The notes: a model not told the origin generated them from the letters alone. DNA of 36,686 nucleotides from Sphingomonas sp. (GCA_002707985.1 PAOI01000032.1:1-36686), one strand, 5' to 3'. Shown: positions 16,618 through 24,907, counted from the first letter of the stretch. A program made the numbers and translations.

Positions 16618-16857
16618 CTAGGGGCTGGCCGGCTCGTCTTCGTCGTCGACGATCGCGACGACGCCGCCGATCAGCGCCGCACCCGCGACCACTGCGATGA
16701 TGATTGCCGGCGCGATCTTGTTGGCCTTTTCCGCCGAGGTCGACGCACGACCGGACGTGAGCGAAAGCGCCGAAGCGTTCGCCTGGGCGATGGTCGGCGC
16801 GATGATGAGTGCTGCGGATGCAGCGGCCGTCAACAGCCCCTTCGTGACATTGGTCAT
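16618..16857 (-). CDS. Small membrane protein with acidic 'SP' tail, copy 2
   Basis: This 79-residue paralogue of the protein at 15740-15982 shares the opening MTNVTKGLLTAAASAALII, the linker LSLTSGRASTS, the following KANKIAPAIII helix start, and an acidic end (DDEDEPASP) more strongly charged than in copy 1. AGGGGA stands before the ATG at 16857; a longer frame to 17100 was rejected because the paralogue starts at the same MTN. It has a good promoter with an internal palindrome and a strong terminator, so it is a self-contained transcription unit. Predicted topology is an exported or membrane-inserted single helix with an acidic C-terminus. Function is unknown. Confidence 0.85.
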   Translation of the reverse strand: MTNVTKGLLTAAASAALIIAPTIAQANASALSLTSGRASTSAEKANKIAPAIIIAVVAGAALIGGVVAIVDDEDEPASP

Positions 16858-16887
16858 AAACTTGTCCCCTTTGACAGATTCGAGCCA

Positions 16888-16916
16888 ATTATTCCACCGC
16901 TCGGTGTTTAACACAA
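16888..16916 (-). promoter_or_regulatory. Promoter of copy 2 with a palindrome in the spacer
   Basis: On the minus strand TTGTGT (16916-16911) and AATAAT (16893-16888) are 17 nt apart. The spacer holds the palindrome CACCG-CT-CGGTG (16895-16906). A repressor bound there would block RNA polymerase. The -10 and spacing are good and the -35 is moderate. Confidence 0.5.
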
Positions 16917-16932
16917 GGCCTGGGGGTCGATT

Positions 16933-16969
16933 TATGGCGATGCCATATAAATTCGTAGCTTTGCGAATT
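16933..16969. promoter_or_regulatory. Two adjacent inverted repeats upstream of the phosphoesterase operon
   Basis: TATGGC-GAT-GCCATA (16933-16947) and AATTCG-N8-CGAATT (16950-16969) lie side by side in the intergenic region between copy 2 and the phosphoesterase gene. Each has perfect 6-bp arms, and the region is AT-rich. They could be operator sites for either divergent promoter; no regulator can be named. Confidence 0.4.
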
Positions 16970-17100
16970 GTCTCTGTGCTTCCGGTTGCGAGGTCGCAGC
17001 TCTGCCTGTGCAGAGTTTCTCGGCCGAACGATTCGAACTGTAACATTTTACCGCCATAGGCTTTCGGCAATCGAAGACTTGCACGAGGGCCCAGGGGCAT

Positions 17101-17976
17101 ATGGCTTCCGTCACCAAACTTCGTTCGCGCGATCTTGCCGCGCTTTCCGATTTCGCGGTTTCACGTCCGTCCATCCCGGAAAAATCGGTCACCCGCCGCC
17201 GCAAATACCGCACCGTGTGGATATCCGACGTGCATCTGGGCACGCGCGGCTGCAATGCCGCGATGCTGATCGACTTCCTCGATCATGTCGACAGCGACAC
17301 CATGTATCTGGTCGGCGACATCATCGATGGATGGCAGCTCAAGAAGAAATTCTATTGGCCCGCCGCGCATAACGACATCGTCTGGCGCGTCCTGAAACGC
17401 GCGAAGCGTGGCACGCGGATCGTGTATATCCCCGGCAATCACGACGAGATTTTCCGCCAGTTCACCGGGCTGAACTTCGGCGGCGTCGAAATCCGGCGTC
17501 AGGCGATCCACGAAACCGCGGACGGGCGCCGGCTGCTGGTGCTGCATGGCGACGAGTTTGACGCGATCACGCTGTCGCATCGCTGGCTCGCGCATCTGGG
17601 CGATGCCGCCTACACGACGGTGATGGCGCTCAATCGCTGGGTCGCGGCTTTCCAGCGCGTGTTCGGCCTGCCCTACTGGTCGCTCAGCAAATATGCCAAG
17701 GCGAAGGTCAAGAACGCAGTCGAGTTCATCGGCCGGTTCGAGGAAGTGGTCGCGCGCGAAGCGGGCACGCGCGGCGTCGATGGTGTCGTCGCCGGACACA
17801 TCCATACCGCCGAGATGCGGGAGATCGACGGCATCGCTTATTATAACGACGGCGATTGGGTCGAGGGTTGCACTGCGCTGGTCGAGCATTACGACGGCAC
17901 CATGGAGATTCTTCATTGGGCCGACGAAATGGCTGCGCGTAGCGCGTCAGGAGTCGCGGCACTGGCCGCTGCGTGA
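17101..17976 (+). CDS. LpxH-like metallophosphoesterase (COG2908 family)
   Basis: This 291-residue calcineurin-fold phosphoesterase is related to UDP-2,3-diacylglucosamine diphosphatase. Metal ligands are visible: Asp43 and His45 in WISDVHLG, Asp73 in GDIID, GNHD (112-115), the HGDEFD motif near residue 142 and GHIHTAEM further on. The first 35 residues are a basic extension. In lipid A producers this family cleaves UDP-2,3-diacylglucosamine; sphingomonads are known for glycosphingolipids in place of lipopolysaccharide, so the substrate here is open. It overlaps the next gene by GTGA if the earlier start is used, indicating one operon with the glycosyltransferase and a membrane protein. Confidence 0.88.
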   Translation: MASVTKLRSRDLAALSDFAVSRPSIPEKSVTRRRKYRTVWISDVHLGTRGCNAAMLIDFLDHVDSDTMYLVGDIIDGWQLKKKFYWPAAHNDIVWRVLKRAKRGTRIVYIPGNHDEIFRQFTGLNFGGVEIRRQAIHETADGRRLLVLHGDEFDAITLSHRWLAHLGDAAYTTVMALNRWVAAFQRVFGLPYWSLSKYAKAKVKNAVEFIGRFEEVVAREAGTRGVDGVVAGHIHTAEMREIDGIAYYNDGDWVEGCTALVEHYDGTMEILHWADEMAARSASGVAALAAA

Positions 17977-17990
17977 GCGAGGAGCAGAGC

Positions 17991-19013
17991 GTGCGCATCG
18001 CCATCGTCACTGACGCCTGGGAGCCTCAGGTGAACGGAGTCGTGCGCACGCTTCAGGCGGTCAAGGCCGAGCTGGAGAAGATGGGCCATCAGGTGCTTAT
18101 CATCTCGCCTGACCGCTTCTATTCGGTGCCGTGCCCCACCTATCCCGAAATCCGCCTGGCGCTGGCGCGCGTGGCGCAGGTCGGCGCATTGCTGCGCGAA
18201 TTCGAACCCGAAGCGATCCATCTGGCGACCGAAGGGCCGCTGTGCGTCGCCGCGCGCCGCTGGTGCCTGCGTCGCGACCTGCCTTTTACGACCGCCTATC
18301 ACACGCAATTTCCCGATTATGTTTCGGCGCGCTCGGGCGTCCCGGCGGAATGGATCTGGCGTTATATCCGCTGGTTCCATGGGCCGTCTGCGGCGATCCT
18401 CGCCTCCACCCCGTCGATCCGCCAGTCGCTGGTCGATCATGGCCTGCCGCAGGTGCGCCATTGGGGGCGCGGCGTCGATCTGGGCAATTTCCAAACCGGC
18501 ATCGCGCCGCACCCGAAGATGGTCGGGCTTGAAGGCCCGATCCAACTCTATGTCGGCCGGGTCGCGGTAGAAAAGAATCTCGAGGCTTTCCTCAAATCCT
18601 CGCATCCGGGAACCAAGGTCGTGGTCGGCGACGGTCCGGTGCGCGCATCGCTCCAGGCCAGATATCCCGAAGCGAAGTTTCTGGGCGCGATGTTCGGCCC
18701 CGAACTGGCAAGCGCCTATAGCGCCGCCGATGTGTTCGTCTTTCCCAGCCGCACCGATACGTTCGGGCTGGTGATGATCGAGGCGCTGGCATGCGGGGTG
18801 CCGGTCGCGGCCTATCCGGTGACGGGGCCTATCGACATCCTCAACGACAGTGTCGGCGCGATGGGCGACGAGCTGACCGATGCGATCGGCCGCGCGCTGA
18901 CGCGTGACCGGGCGGTCTGCGCCGAATATGGCCGCACCTTCACCTGGGCAGCGAGCGCGCGGCAATTCCTCAGCGCGCTCGTCTATATCGGCGACGTGCG
19001 CATCGCGGCGTGA
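17991..19013 (+). CDS. GT4-family glycosyltransferase
   Basis: This 340-residue GT-B fold enzyme has an N-terminal acceptor domain opening with MRIAIVTDAWEPQVNGVVRTL. Its nucleotide-sugar domain has LYVGRVAVEKNLEAF and FVFPSRTDTFGLVMIEALACGVPVAAYP, the latter carrying a D-x7-E form of the family's E-x7-E motif. I prefer the GTG at 17991 because GAGGAG stands before it and the family N-terminus begins there; a GTG at 17973 overlapping the upstream stop codon (GTGA) is the alternative. Close relatives act on membrane lipids with UDP- or GDP-sugars. Its partner phosphoesterase suggests glycolipid synthesis, but donor and acceptor cannot be read. Confidence 0.9.
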   Translation: MRIAIVTDAWEPQVNGVVRTLQAVKAELEKMGHQVLIISPDRFYSVPCPTYPEIRLALARVAQVGALLREFEPEAIHLATEGPLCVAARRWCLRRDLPFTTAYHTQFPDYVSARSGVPAEWIWRYIRWFHGPSAAILASTPSIRQSLVDHGLPQVRHWGRGVDLGNFQTGIAPHPKMVGLEGPIQLYVGRVAVEKNLEAFLKSSHPGTKVVVGDGPVRASLQARYPEAKFLGAMFGPELASAYSAADVFVFPSRTDTFGLVMIEALACGVPVAAYPVTGPIDILNDSVGAMGDELTDAIGRALTRDRAVCAEYGRTFTWAASARQFLSALVYIGDVRIAA

Positions 19014-19801
19014 AGCCCTCGGCCACGGGACGGGACGATGTCGCCACGCTCGCCGCGCTGGGGGTGATCGTCGCGTGCGTTTCCGCCGCGGGACATGAGG
19101 CCTTCGGCCATGGCGGGGCGTGCCTGCTGGCTGGGGGCGAAGTGACGCTGCTCACCGCGACGCGCTTCGCTTGCGATGGCGGCGCGCTGTGGGTCGATGC
19201 GGCGGGCCCGGCGATGAACCTGCTGCTCGCGGTCGTTTCGCTGTGGTTGCTGCGTCGCGCATCGGCGAAGGCGGTCGCGTGGCGCTGGCTGTTGTTTCTC
19301 ATGGCTGCAGTGAATATCGCCTGGTTCGCGGGCGAAGTGATCAGCTCGCCGTTCGTGCCCGGCTATGACGAAGCGGCAATCGCCTCGCAGCTTGGATGGT
19401 CTCCGACGGTGTGGCAGCCGACAATGCTCATCGGCGGCGTGCTGGTCTATGCGGTCGGCATTCGGATGATGGCTGCGGCCGCATGGCGCCAACGCGATCG
19501 GGGTGACCCGGCGGACCGCCTGCGCAGCCGCTTCGCCATCCCTTTCGCTGCCGCCGCGCTTTCGTTCACGCTTGCCGGGACGCTTCGCCCCGGTTCGCCG
19601 ATTGCCGGCGCGGTGGAGTGTTTTCTGACTATCGGGGTCGCCGCGCTGCCGATGTGGCTGGTGACCGGCCCGGCATCGCGCGCAACGGCGGCGGCCGATG
19701 CAAAGCCGGTGCAGCGATCGATCGGATGGATAGCTCTCGCCGCGATCGTCTATGCGATGTTCCTCCTGTTTCAGGCGCGTGGCATCGGTCGGCTGGCGTA
19801 G
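19010..19801 (+). CDS. Multi-spanning membrane protein with an HE-x3-H motif, third gene of the operon
   Basis: This 263-residue protein has about six to seven hydrophobic segments. It starts with a GTG that overlaps the glycosyltransferase stop (GTGA), implying translational coupling. The first helix carries HEAFGHGG (His29, Glu30, His34), and a later segment reads DAAGPAMNLLLAVV, reminiscent of site-2-type (M50) proteases, which have HExxH and a GPxxN-like stretch. The histidine spacing is one residue too long for the classical HExxH, so protease activity is only a possibility. I cannot name the family securely. The stop at 19801 is followed by a terminator at 19882. Confidence 0.75.
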   Translation: MKPSATGRDDVATLAALGVIVACVSAAGHEAFGHGGACLLAGGEVTLLTATRFACDGGALWVDAAGPAMNLLLAVVSLWLLRRASAKAVAWRWLLFLMAAVNIAWFAGEVISSPFVPGYDEAAIASQLGWSPTVWQPTMLIGGVLVYAVGIRMMAAAAWRQRDRGDPADRLRSRFAIPFAAAALSFTLAGTLRPGSPIAGAVECFLTIGVAALPMWLVTGPASRATAAADAKPVQRSIGWIALAAIVYAMFLLFQARGIGRLA

Positions 19802-19881
19802 TAAATGGCGCGCGTGCGGGGACGAAGAGCAAAGTCTGCCTTGCCCCGCGACCCTCTCCGCACTAAGTCATGCCCGTTTAC

Positions 19882-19913
19882 GGCCGCCCGGGTAGGGCGG
19901 CCCTTATTGTTTC
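19882..19913 (+). terminator. Terminator-like hairpin directly before trcR
   Basis: GGCCGCCC (19882-19889) and GGGCGGCC (19895-19902) form a perfect 8-bp stem with a 5-nt loop, followed by CTTATTGTTT. It is an intrinsic terminator by form and ends the upstream three-gene operon. Only about 12 nt separate it from the trcR start region, leaving no room for a promoter between. trcR transcripts therefore probably begin upstream and pass through it. Confidence 0.75.
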
Positions 19914-19925
19914 TGGAGAATGCCC

Positions 19926-20624
19926 GTGGCCCAGGCCCAACCGCTGATGCCGCACGCGACCGCTTCCTGGCTGGTCGAAAATACTGCGCTCACTTTCGAA
20001 CAGATCGCGGATTTCTGCGGTCTCCACATTCTGGAAGTCCAGGCGATCGCCGACGACACCGCCGCGACCAAGCTGACCGGCCGCGATCCGGTTCGCGCGC
20101 ACGAACTGACGATGGAAGAGATCGAAAAAGGGCAGGCGAACGCCGACTATCGGCTCAAGATGTCGAAGGGCCCCGAACAGATCCGTCGTACCAAGGGACC
20201 GCGCTACACGCCGGTTTCGAAGCGTCAGGACAAGCCGGACGGCATTGCGTGGATCCTGCGCAACCATCCCGAAATTTCGGACGGCGCGATCGGCAAGCTG
20301 ATCGGCACCACGCGCACCACCATCGGCGCGATCCGTGACCGGACGCACTGGAACATCGCCAACATCGTGCCCAAGGATCCGGTGACGCTGGGCCTCTGCT
20401 CGCAGCGCGAACTCGATGCGATCGTTGCCAAGGCGGCGAAGCAGGCGGGCATCGAAGCACCGACCGACAACCGGCTTGAAGGCGATCGCGAGGCGCTGAT
20501 CACCGAATTGCGCCAGCAGCGCGAACAGGCTGCGCGTGACGCCGAAATTGCGGCCGCTGCCGAAGCCGCGGGCGACGAACCGGCTCCCGCCGCTCCGGCG
20601 TTCGAGGATCCGTTCAAGAAGTAA
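19926..20624 (+). CDS. trcR: Cell-cycle transcriptional regulator TrcR (DUF1013 family)
   Basis: This 232-residue protein belongs to a family almost confined to alphaproteobacteria. It has TASWLVENTALTFEQIADFCGLH, a helix-turn-helix-like segment, then the KGPEQIRRTKGPRYTPVSKR block and AIGKLIGTTRTTIGAIRDRTHWN. The C-terminus is an Ala/Glu-rich tail ending FEDPFKK. Two starts compete: the ATG at 19920 lies only one nt from GGAG, while the GTG at 19926 has seven nt spacing, so I prefer the GTG. Homologues bind DNA and affect cell-cycle gene expression. It is monocistronic, between two hairpins. Confidence 0.9.
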   Translation: MAQAQPLMPHATASWLVENTALTFEQIADFCGLHILEVQAIADDTAATKLTGRDPVRAHELTMEEIEKGQANADYRLKMSKGPEQIRRTKGPRYTPVSKRQDKPDGIAWILRNHPEISDGAIGKLIGTTRTTIGAIRDRTHWNIANIVPKDPVTLGLCSQRELDAIVAKAAKQAGIEAPTDNRLEGDREALITELRQQREQAARDAEIAAAAEAAGDEPAPAAPAFEDPFKK

Positions 20625-20663
20625 TCGTCCGGCGCGCCGACGGTGCGCCCGACCCGAGATCAG

Positions 20664-20694
20664 GCCCCTTCGCCCCGGCGGCGGAGGGGCTTTT
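20664..20694 (+). terminator. Intrinsic terminator of trcR
   Basis: GCCCCTTCGCC (20664-20674) pairs with GGCGGAGGGGC (20680-20690), 11 bp with one G-U pair and a 5-nt loop, followed by TTTT. It lies 40 bp after the trcR stop and 5 bp before the end of the convergent DUF2200 gene. Confidence 0.85.
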
Positions 20695-20698
20695 CGCG

Positions 20699-21046
20699 TC
20701 AGCGCAGGATTTTTGCCATCGCCTTGCCCTTGGCGAGTTCGTCGATCAGCTTGTCGAGATAGCGGATCTCCCGCATCAGCGGCTCTTCGACATTTTCGAC
20801 ACGCACGCCGCAGACCACGCCGGTGATCTTCTCACGAGCCGGATTCATCGCTGGAGCGTCGGCGAAGAAATCCTCGAAATTCGTGCCTTGCTCCAGTTCC
20901 GCTTCCAGCGTGCTCTGGCTGTGACCGGTCATCCAGCGCAGGATTTCGTCGACCTCCGCCCTGGTGCGGCCCTTGCGTTCCGCCTTGGCGACATAGGCTT
21001 TGTACACGCTGGCGACACTGGTGGTGTAAATCCGGTGGCCCGCCAT
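20699..21046 (-). CDS. DUF2200 family protein
   Basis: This 115-residue soluble protein carries strong family markers: [20 protein letters not shown], then [45 protein letters not shown] and [18 protein letters not shown]. The function is not established. The ATG at 21046 is preceded by GAGGAG; a longer frame to 21220 is not supported. It is divergent from the glutathione S-transferase over a 163-bp gap. Confidence 0.93.
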   Translation of the reverse strand: MAGHRIYTTSVASVYKAYVAKAERKGRTRAEVDEILRWMTGHSQSTLEAELEQGTNFEDFFADAPAMNPAREKITGVVCGVRVENVEEPLMREIRYLDKLIDELAKGKAMAKILR

Positions 21047-21209
21047 GATCGGCTCCTCGATCCCCTGTTCTTCTGCGGAACTTGCCTGTCGCGGTGCCGA
21101 GGCGCAATCCTTTGGCGCTGTGACGATGCGTGAAACCGCTTTACCGCAAGCGTGAAATTGTTCATCATTTGTTCCGTGGTGAAGGTGATTCGCCTGCAGG
21201 AGGAAGAAC

Positions 21210-21842
21210 ATGGCCGACAAACTGGTTTTCTACACAAACCCGATGTCGCGCGGGCGTATAGCACGCTGGATGCTCGAGGAAGCCGGCGCCGAATATGAGA
21301 CCGTCACGCTGGGCTATGACGACACGATGAAGGGCGCCGGGTATCTGGCGATCAACCCGATGGGGAAGGTTCCGGCGATCGTCCATCATGGCAAGGTCGT
21401 CACCGAATGCGCGGCGATCTGCGCCTATCTTGCCGATGCGTTTCCCGATGCGGGGCTGGCCCCGGAAACACTGGCCGAGCGGGCCGATTATTATCGCTGG
21501 CTGTTCTTCGCCGCCGGACCGCTGGAGCAGGCGGTGACCAACAATCACGCGAAATTCGTGCCGAGTGCGGAGCAGGGCCGGAGCTTCGGCTATGGCAGCT
21601 ATGACCAGACGGTCGACACGCTGGAAAAGGCGGTTTCCGCCAACCCCTATATCGCCGGCGATCGCTTTACCGCCGCTGACGTCTATGTCGGTTCGGCGCT
21701 GATCTGGGGCACGCAATTCGGCACGCTGCCCAAGCGCGAAGCGTTTCTCGATTATATCGGGCGGCTGGTCGGGCGCGATGCCTATATCCGCGGCAATGAA
21801 CTGGACGATGCGCTGATGCCGAAGGAAGCGCCCGCCGCCTGA
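21210..21842 (+). CDS. Glutathione S-transferase family protein
   Basis: This 210-residue cytosolic GST has an N-terminal thioredoxin-like domain with [19 protein letters not shown] and the glutathione-binding NPMGKVPAI and [12 protein letters not shown] segments. The helical C-terminal domain contains [18 protein letters not shown] with its conserved Asp. CAGGAGGAAG gives a strong ribosome-binding site before the ATG at 21210. It may detoxify electrophiles or act as a reductase; the substrate is unknown. It is transcribed alone or with the UPF0114 gene 81 bp downstream. Confidence 0.92.
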   Translation: MADKLVFYTNPMSRGRIARWMLEEAGAEYETVTLGYDDTMKGAGYLAINPMGKVPAIVHHGKVVTECAAICAYLADAFPDAGLAPETLAERADYYRWLFFAAGPLEQAVTNNHAKFVPSAEQGRSFGYGSYDQTVDTLEKAVSANPYIAGDRFTAADVYVGSALIWGTQFGTLPKREAFLDYIGRLVGRDAYIRGNELDDALMPKEAPAA

Positions 21843-21923
21843 TCCTGTCCCCGAAATTGGCCGCTTGCGCCGGCTCGCATTCGCGGGGATGAAGGGTCGG
21901 CAAGGGCGCATTTGGGGGCGGCG

Positions 21924-22451
21924 ATGTGGAAGAAGCTTGAGCATATTTTCGAAACGGGGCTGTTTGCCTCGCGCTGGATTCTGGCGCCCTTCTATGTCGG
22001 TCTGATCGCGGCGCTTTTGCTGCTGCTCGTCGTGTTCGCGCGCACCTTCTTCGCTGCCATTCCCGACGCGCTGACGATGAGCGTCGAGGTCGCGATCCTG
22101 AAGGTGCTGACGCTTCTCGATCTGGCGCTGGCGGCCAACCTGATCCTCGTCGTCATCCTCGCGGGTTATGAAAGCTTCGTGTCGAAGATCGATACCGAGG
22201 GGCATGAGGATCGCCCCGGCTGGATGGGTACGACGACCTTCTCTGGCCTGAAGCTCAAACTCTACGCGTCGATCGTCGCGATTTCGGGGATTCAGCTGCT
22301 CAAGCTGTTCATGGGCATCGGCCAGAAGCCGGTCGATGGCCACGACCTGATGTGGGCGACGATCATCCACTTCGCCTTCGTCATTACGGCAGTGCTCTCC
22401 GCGCTCACCGACTATCTGTCGGCACGCGGCAGCAAGAGCTCTTCGGGGTGA
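21924..22451 (+). CDS. UPF0114 (YqhA-like) integral membrane protein
   Basis: This 175-residue protein has four predicted membrane helices. The opening EHIFETGLFASRWILAPFYVGLIAALLLL is the family signature, followed by LLDLALAANLILVVILAGYE and LKLKLYASIVAISGIQLLKLFM. No function has been demonstrated to my knowledge. The ATG at 21924 was chosen over a TTG at 21912 because a G-rich stretch serves as ribosome-binding site. It is convergent with the DUF1289 gene. Confidence 0.9.
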   Translation: MWKKLEHIFETGLFASRWILAPFYVGLIAALLLLLVVFARTFFAAIPDALTMSVEVAILKVLTLLDLALAANLILVVILAGYESFVSKIDTEGHEDRPGWMGTTTFSGLKLKLYASIVAISGIQLLKLFMGIGQKPVDGHDLMWATIIHFAFVITAVLSALTDYLSARGSKSSSG

Positions 22452-22522
22452 GGGCGCCCGACAATACGCCCGTGCCTTGAATCAATTCGCGACCGGGGTT
22501 GGCATCGCTGGAATCCTCCGAC

Positions 22523-22729
22523 CTAGTCGCGCGCTACGGCTACGCGCTTCGACAGCTGCGCCATGATGTCCCGCCGCTCGTCCGCGCCCATCGTGCCCCA
22601 GCGCGCAATTTCGTCGATCGTGCGCGCGCATCCTTTGCAAAGCCGCGTCTTGCTATCGATGCGGCAGATATTGATGCACGGGCTTTCGATCGGTTCGGGC
22701 GGCAGATAGGTGATCAGTTCGTCGTCCAT
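22523..22729 (-). CDS. DUF1289 family small Cys-rich protein
   Basis: This 68-residue protein has the family motif [27 protein letters not shown] with four cysteines, probably a metal site. The following [18 protein letters not shown] stretch is also typical. Its ATG overlaps the last 16 bp of the thioredoxin-like gene, so the two are translationally coupled. Function is unknown. Confidence 0.93.
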   Translation of the reverse strand: MDDELITYLPPEPIESPCINICRIDSKTRLCKGCARTIDEIARWGTMGADERRDIMAQLSKRVAVARD

Positions 22730-23229
22730 TGCGCCATCCAGTCGGCGATCGCCTGAGGCCGCAGGACACGCGCATCGGCAAGCGCCAGCTCGCGCCCGCT
22801 GTTGCGCATCCGTCCGGTCGCCGGGTCGATGATGAGGACCGCAGGCACCGCGCGCAGCCGGGCAAGGCCGAAGCGGGCGGGAATGTCGAGGTTGCGGTCA
22901 AACTGCCCGACATCGACATGCACGACTTCATAATTGCGCGCCATCCATCCGCGCATCTGCGGCAGCACCAATACGCCCGCCAGAATGCGGCAATCCGCGC
23001 ACCAGTTTCCGCCGAGCTCGATCATCAGCGGCTTGTTTGCCGTGCGGGCGCGTTGCAGTGCCGCAGCGACATCGGCCGATGCATCGCGGCCTTCATGATA
23101 GGGCAGGGGAAGCGGCCGGGGCAGCTGCGCGATGCTGGCGATTTTCAGCTGGGGCGCCGGTTCGCCCGCGGGTGCAAATCCGGCGAGCGCCAGAACGGAA
23201 AACAGGCCAAGCAGTACGCGTTTCAACAT
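22714..23229 (-). CDS. Exported thioredoxin-fold protein
   Basis: This 171-residue protein has an N-terminal signal peptide ([20 protein letters not shown]) and a thioredoxin-like domain with the active-site pair Cys77-Ala-Asp-Cys80 in [10 protein letters not shown] and a cis-Pro segment [10 protein letters not shown]. It probably acts on periplasmic disulfides or heme-protein assembly. The WCxDC arrangement with a preceding GGNW resembles DUF255/thioredoxin_7-type proteins. It overlaps the DUF1289 gene. The ATG at 23229 lacks a strong ribosome-binding site; a frame to 23262 adds residues that spoil the signal peptide. Confidence 0.86.
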   Translation of the reverse strand: MLKRVLLGLFSVLALAGFAPAGEPAPQLKIASIAQLPRPLPLPYHEGRDASADVAAALQRARTANKPLMIELGGNWCADCRILAGVLVLPQMRGWMARNYEVVHVDVGQFDRNLDIPARFGLARLRAVPAVLIIDPATGRMRNSGRELALADARVLRPQAIADWMAQWTTN

Positions 23230-23327
23230 TCTGAATTCCCACCGGATTTGGACGGGCACCATGCTGCACCGATCACCCTGCCGATGCCAGCCGTTCCGGG
23301 AAAAAATCTAGCGAGGAGCGGGTATTG

Positions 23328-24743
23328 CTAGCCGTTGAACCCATAGTTCAGGAAATCCGGCATCGGGCCGTTCCATCCCTGATCCCCGGACTCGCCGTCG
23401 GTATCACGCTCGCGCGCGGGTGCACGCTTCGGCGCCGGTTCGGGAGCTGCCTTGGCGCGTTTTGCCGGGGCCCTGGGCTCGCTTGGAGCCGCCTCGGCTT
23501 CGGGGGCTGCCGCCTTGTCACTGCGACGTCCGCCGCCCGACTTTGATTTCGCCGAAGCGCCGCGCTTGCTCTCGCGCTTGGCAGGCTTGTCTTCGCTGTC
23601 CGCGTCGCGGCTTGCACCACCGGGAGCGGCCTCGACTTTTTCGATCTTCTGACCGGTCAGCTTTTCGATATTCTCGATATTCTCGGCATCGGCGGAGGTG
23701 ACGAACGTATAGGCAGTGCCGGTTGCGCCTGCGCGACCGGTGCGGCCGATGCGATGGACATAATCGTCGGGATGCCAGGGCGCGTCGAAATTGAAGACGT
23801 GGCTCACGCCCTTGATGTCGAGCCCGCGCGCGGCGACGTCGGACGCGACGAGAATATTGACTTCGCCCTTCTTGAACCGGTCGAGCTCGGCAAGGCGCTG
23901 CGGCTGATCCATGTCGCCATGGATCTCGCTCGAACGATAGCCATAGCGTTTCAGGCTCTTGTTCAGCTCGCGCACGGTAGTCTTGCGATTGCAGAAGATG
24001 ATCGCGGTTACGATGTCTTCATGTTCCAGCATCGAACGCAGCACGCTGCGCTTGGCGTGAGCCGCCGACGGCACCGACACCAGCCGCTGCGTGATATTGA
24101 CGTTGGTCGTGGCGGGGCGCGCGACTTCGATCGTCTTGGGATTGCTGAGAAACTTGTCGGCCAGCTTCTTGATCGGCGGCGGCATCGTTGCCGAGAAGAG
24201 CAGGGTCTGCCGAGTCTTAGGCAATTTGGTGCAGATTTCCTCGATATCGGGAATGAACCCCATGTCGAGCATCCGGTCCGCTTCGTCGATCACCAGCAAT
24301 TCGCAGCCGGTGAGCAGGATATTGCCCCGGCCGAACAGGTCGAGCAGCCGTCCCGGCGTCGCGATCAGCACGTCGACGCCCTTTTCCAGCGCCTTGATCT
24401 GGTCGCCCATCGATACGCCGCCGATCAGCAGCGCCATCGAAAGCTTGTGATATTTGCCGTATTTCTCGAAATTCTCAGCCACCTGGGCGGCAAGCTCGCG
24501 CGTCGGTTCCAGGATCAGGCTGCGCGGCATGCGCGCGCGGCTGCGGCCCTGGGCGAGAATGTCGATCATCGGCAGCACGAAGCTGGCGGTCTTGCCTGTC
24601 CCGGTCTGTGCGACCGCGATCACGTCGCGCATCATCAGCACACTGGGGATCGCGCTCGCCTGAATCGGAGTCGGCTCGGTATAGCCGGCCTCGGTTACGG
24701 CACGCAGAAGTTCGTCAGATAGGCCGAGATCGGCAAAGATCAT
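23328..24743 (-). CDS. DEAD-box RNA helicase (RhlE-type)
   Basis: This 471-residue ATP-dependent RNA helicase shows the Q motif PTPIQ (24-28), Walker A AQTGTGKT (45-52), PTRELAAQV, DEADRMLDMGF, SATMPP, and HRIGRTGRAG in the C-terminal RecA domain. The last 110 residues are a low-complexity basic tail rich in Lys/Arg/Ala/Pro, likely an RNA-binding extension. The ATG at 24743 gives the family start MIFADLGLS; a frame to 24890 was rejected. It is divergent from the FAD dehydrogenase, with 164 bp between. RhlE-like members act in ribosome assembly and RNA turnover. Confidence 0.93.
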   Translation of the reverse strand: MIFADLGLSDELLRAVTEAGYTEPTPIQASAIPSVLMMRDVIAVAQTGTGKTASFVLPMIDILAQGRSRARMPRSLILEPTRELAAQVAENFEKYGKYHKLSMALLIGGVSMGDQIKALEKGVDVLIATPGRLLDLFGRGNILLTGCELLVIDEADRMLDMGFIPDIEEICTKLPKTRQTLLFSATMPPPIKKLADKFLSNPKTIEVARPATTNVNITQRLVSVPSAAHAKRSVLRSMLEHEDIVTAIIFCNRKTTVRELNKSLKRYGYRSSEIHGDMDQPQRLAELDRFKKGEVNILVASDVAARGLDIKGVSHVFNFDAPWHPDDYVHRIGRTGRAGATGTAYTFVTSADAENIENIEKLTGQKIEKVEAAPGGASRDADSEDKPAKRESKRGASAKSKSGGGRRSDKAAAPEAEAAPSEPRAPAKRAKAAPEPAPKRAPARERDTDGESGDQGWNGPMPDFLNYGFNG

Positions 24744-24907
24744 GCAAATGTCCGGAAATCGGGCGCAGGTTGCGCCGTGTAAGCGCGACAGGCGCTTGCG
24801 GATTCCGGCCCGGATGTCAAGCGCGACTCGGCATTGCACCCCCGAAATCCGCCCGAAAACCGCAGAAATTTCACCGATGCCATGCCGCATGCTATCGGCG
24901 CGCCATC

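Noticed and set aside
19841-19869. Possible trcR promoter TTGCCC-N17-TAAGTC
   Set aside because: Spacing is right but the -10 matches consensus at only two positions, too weak to list as a feature.
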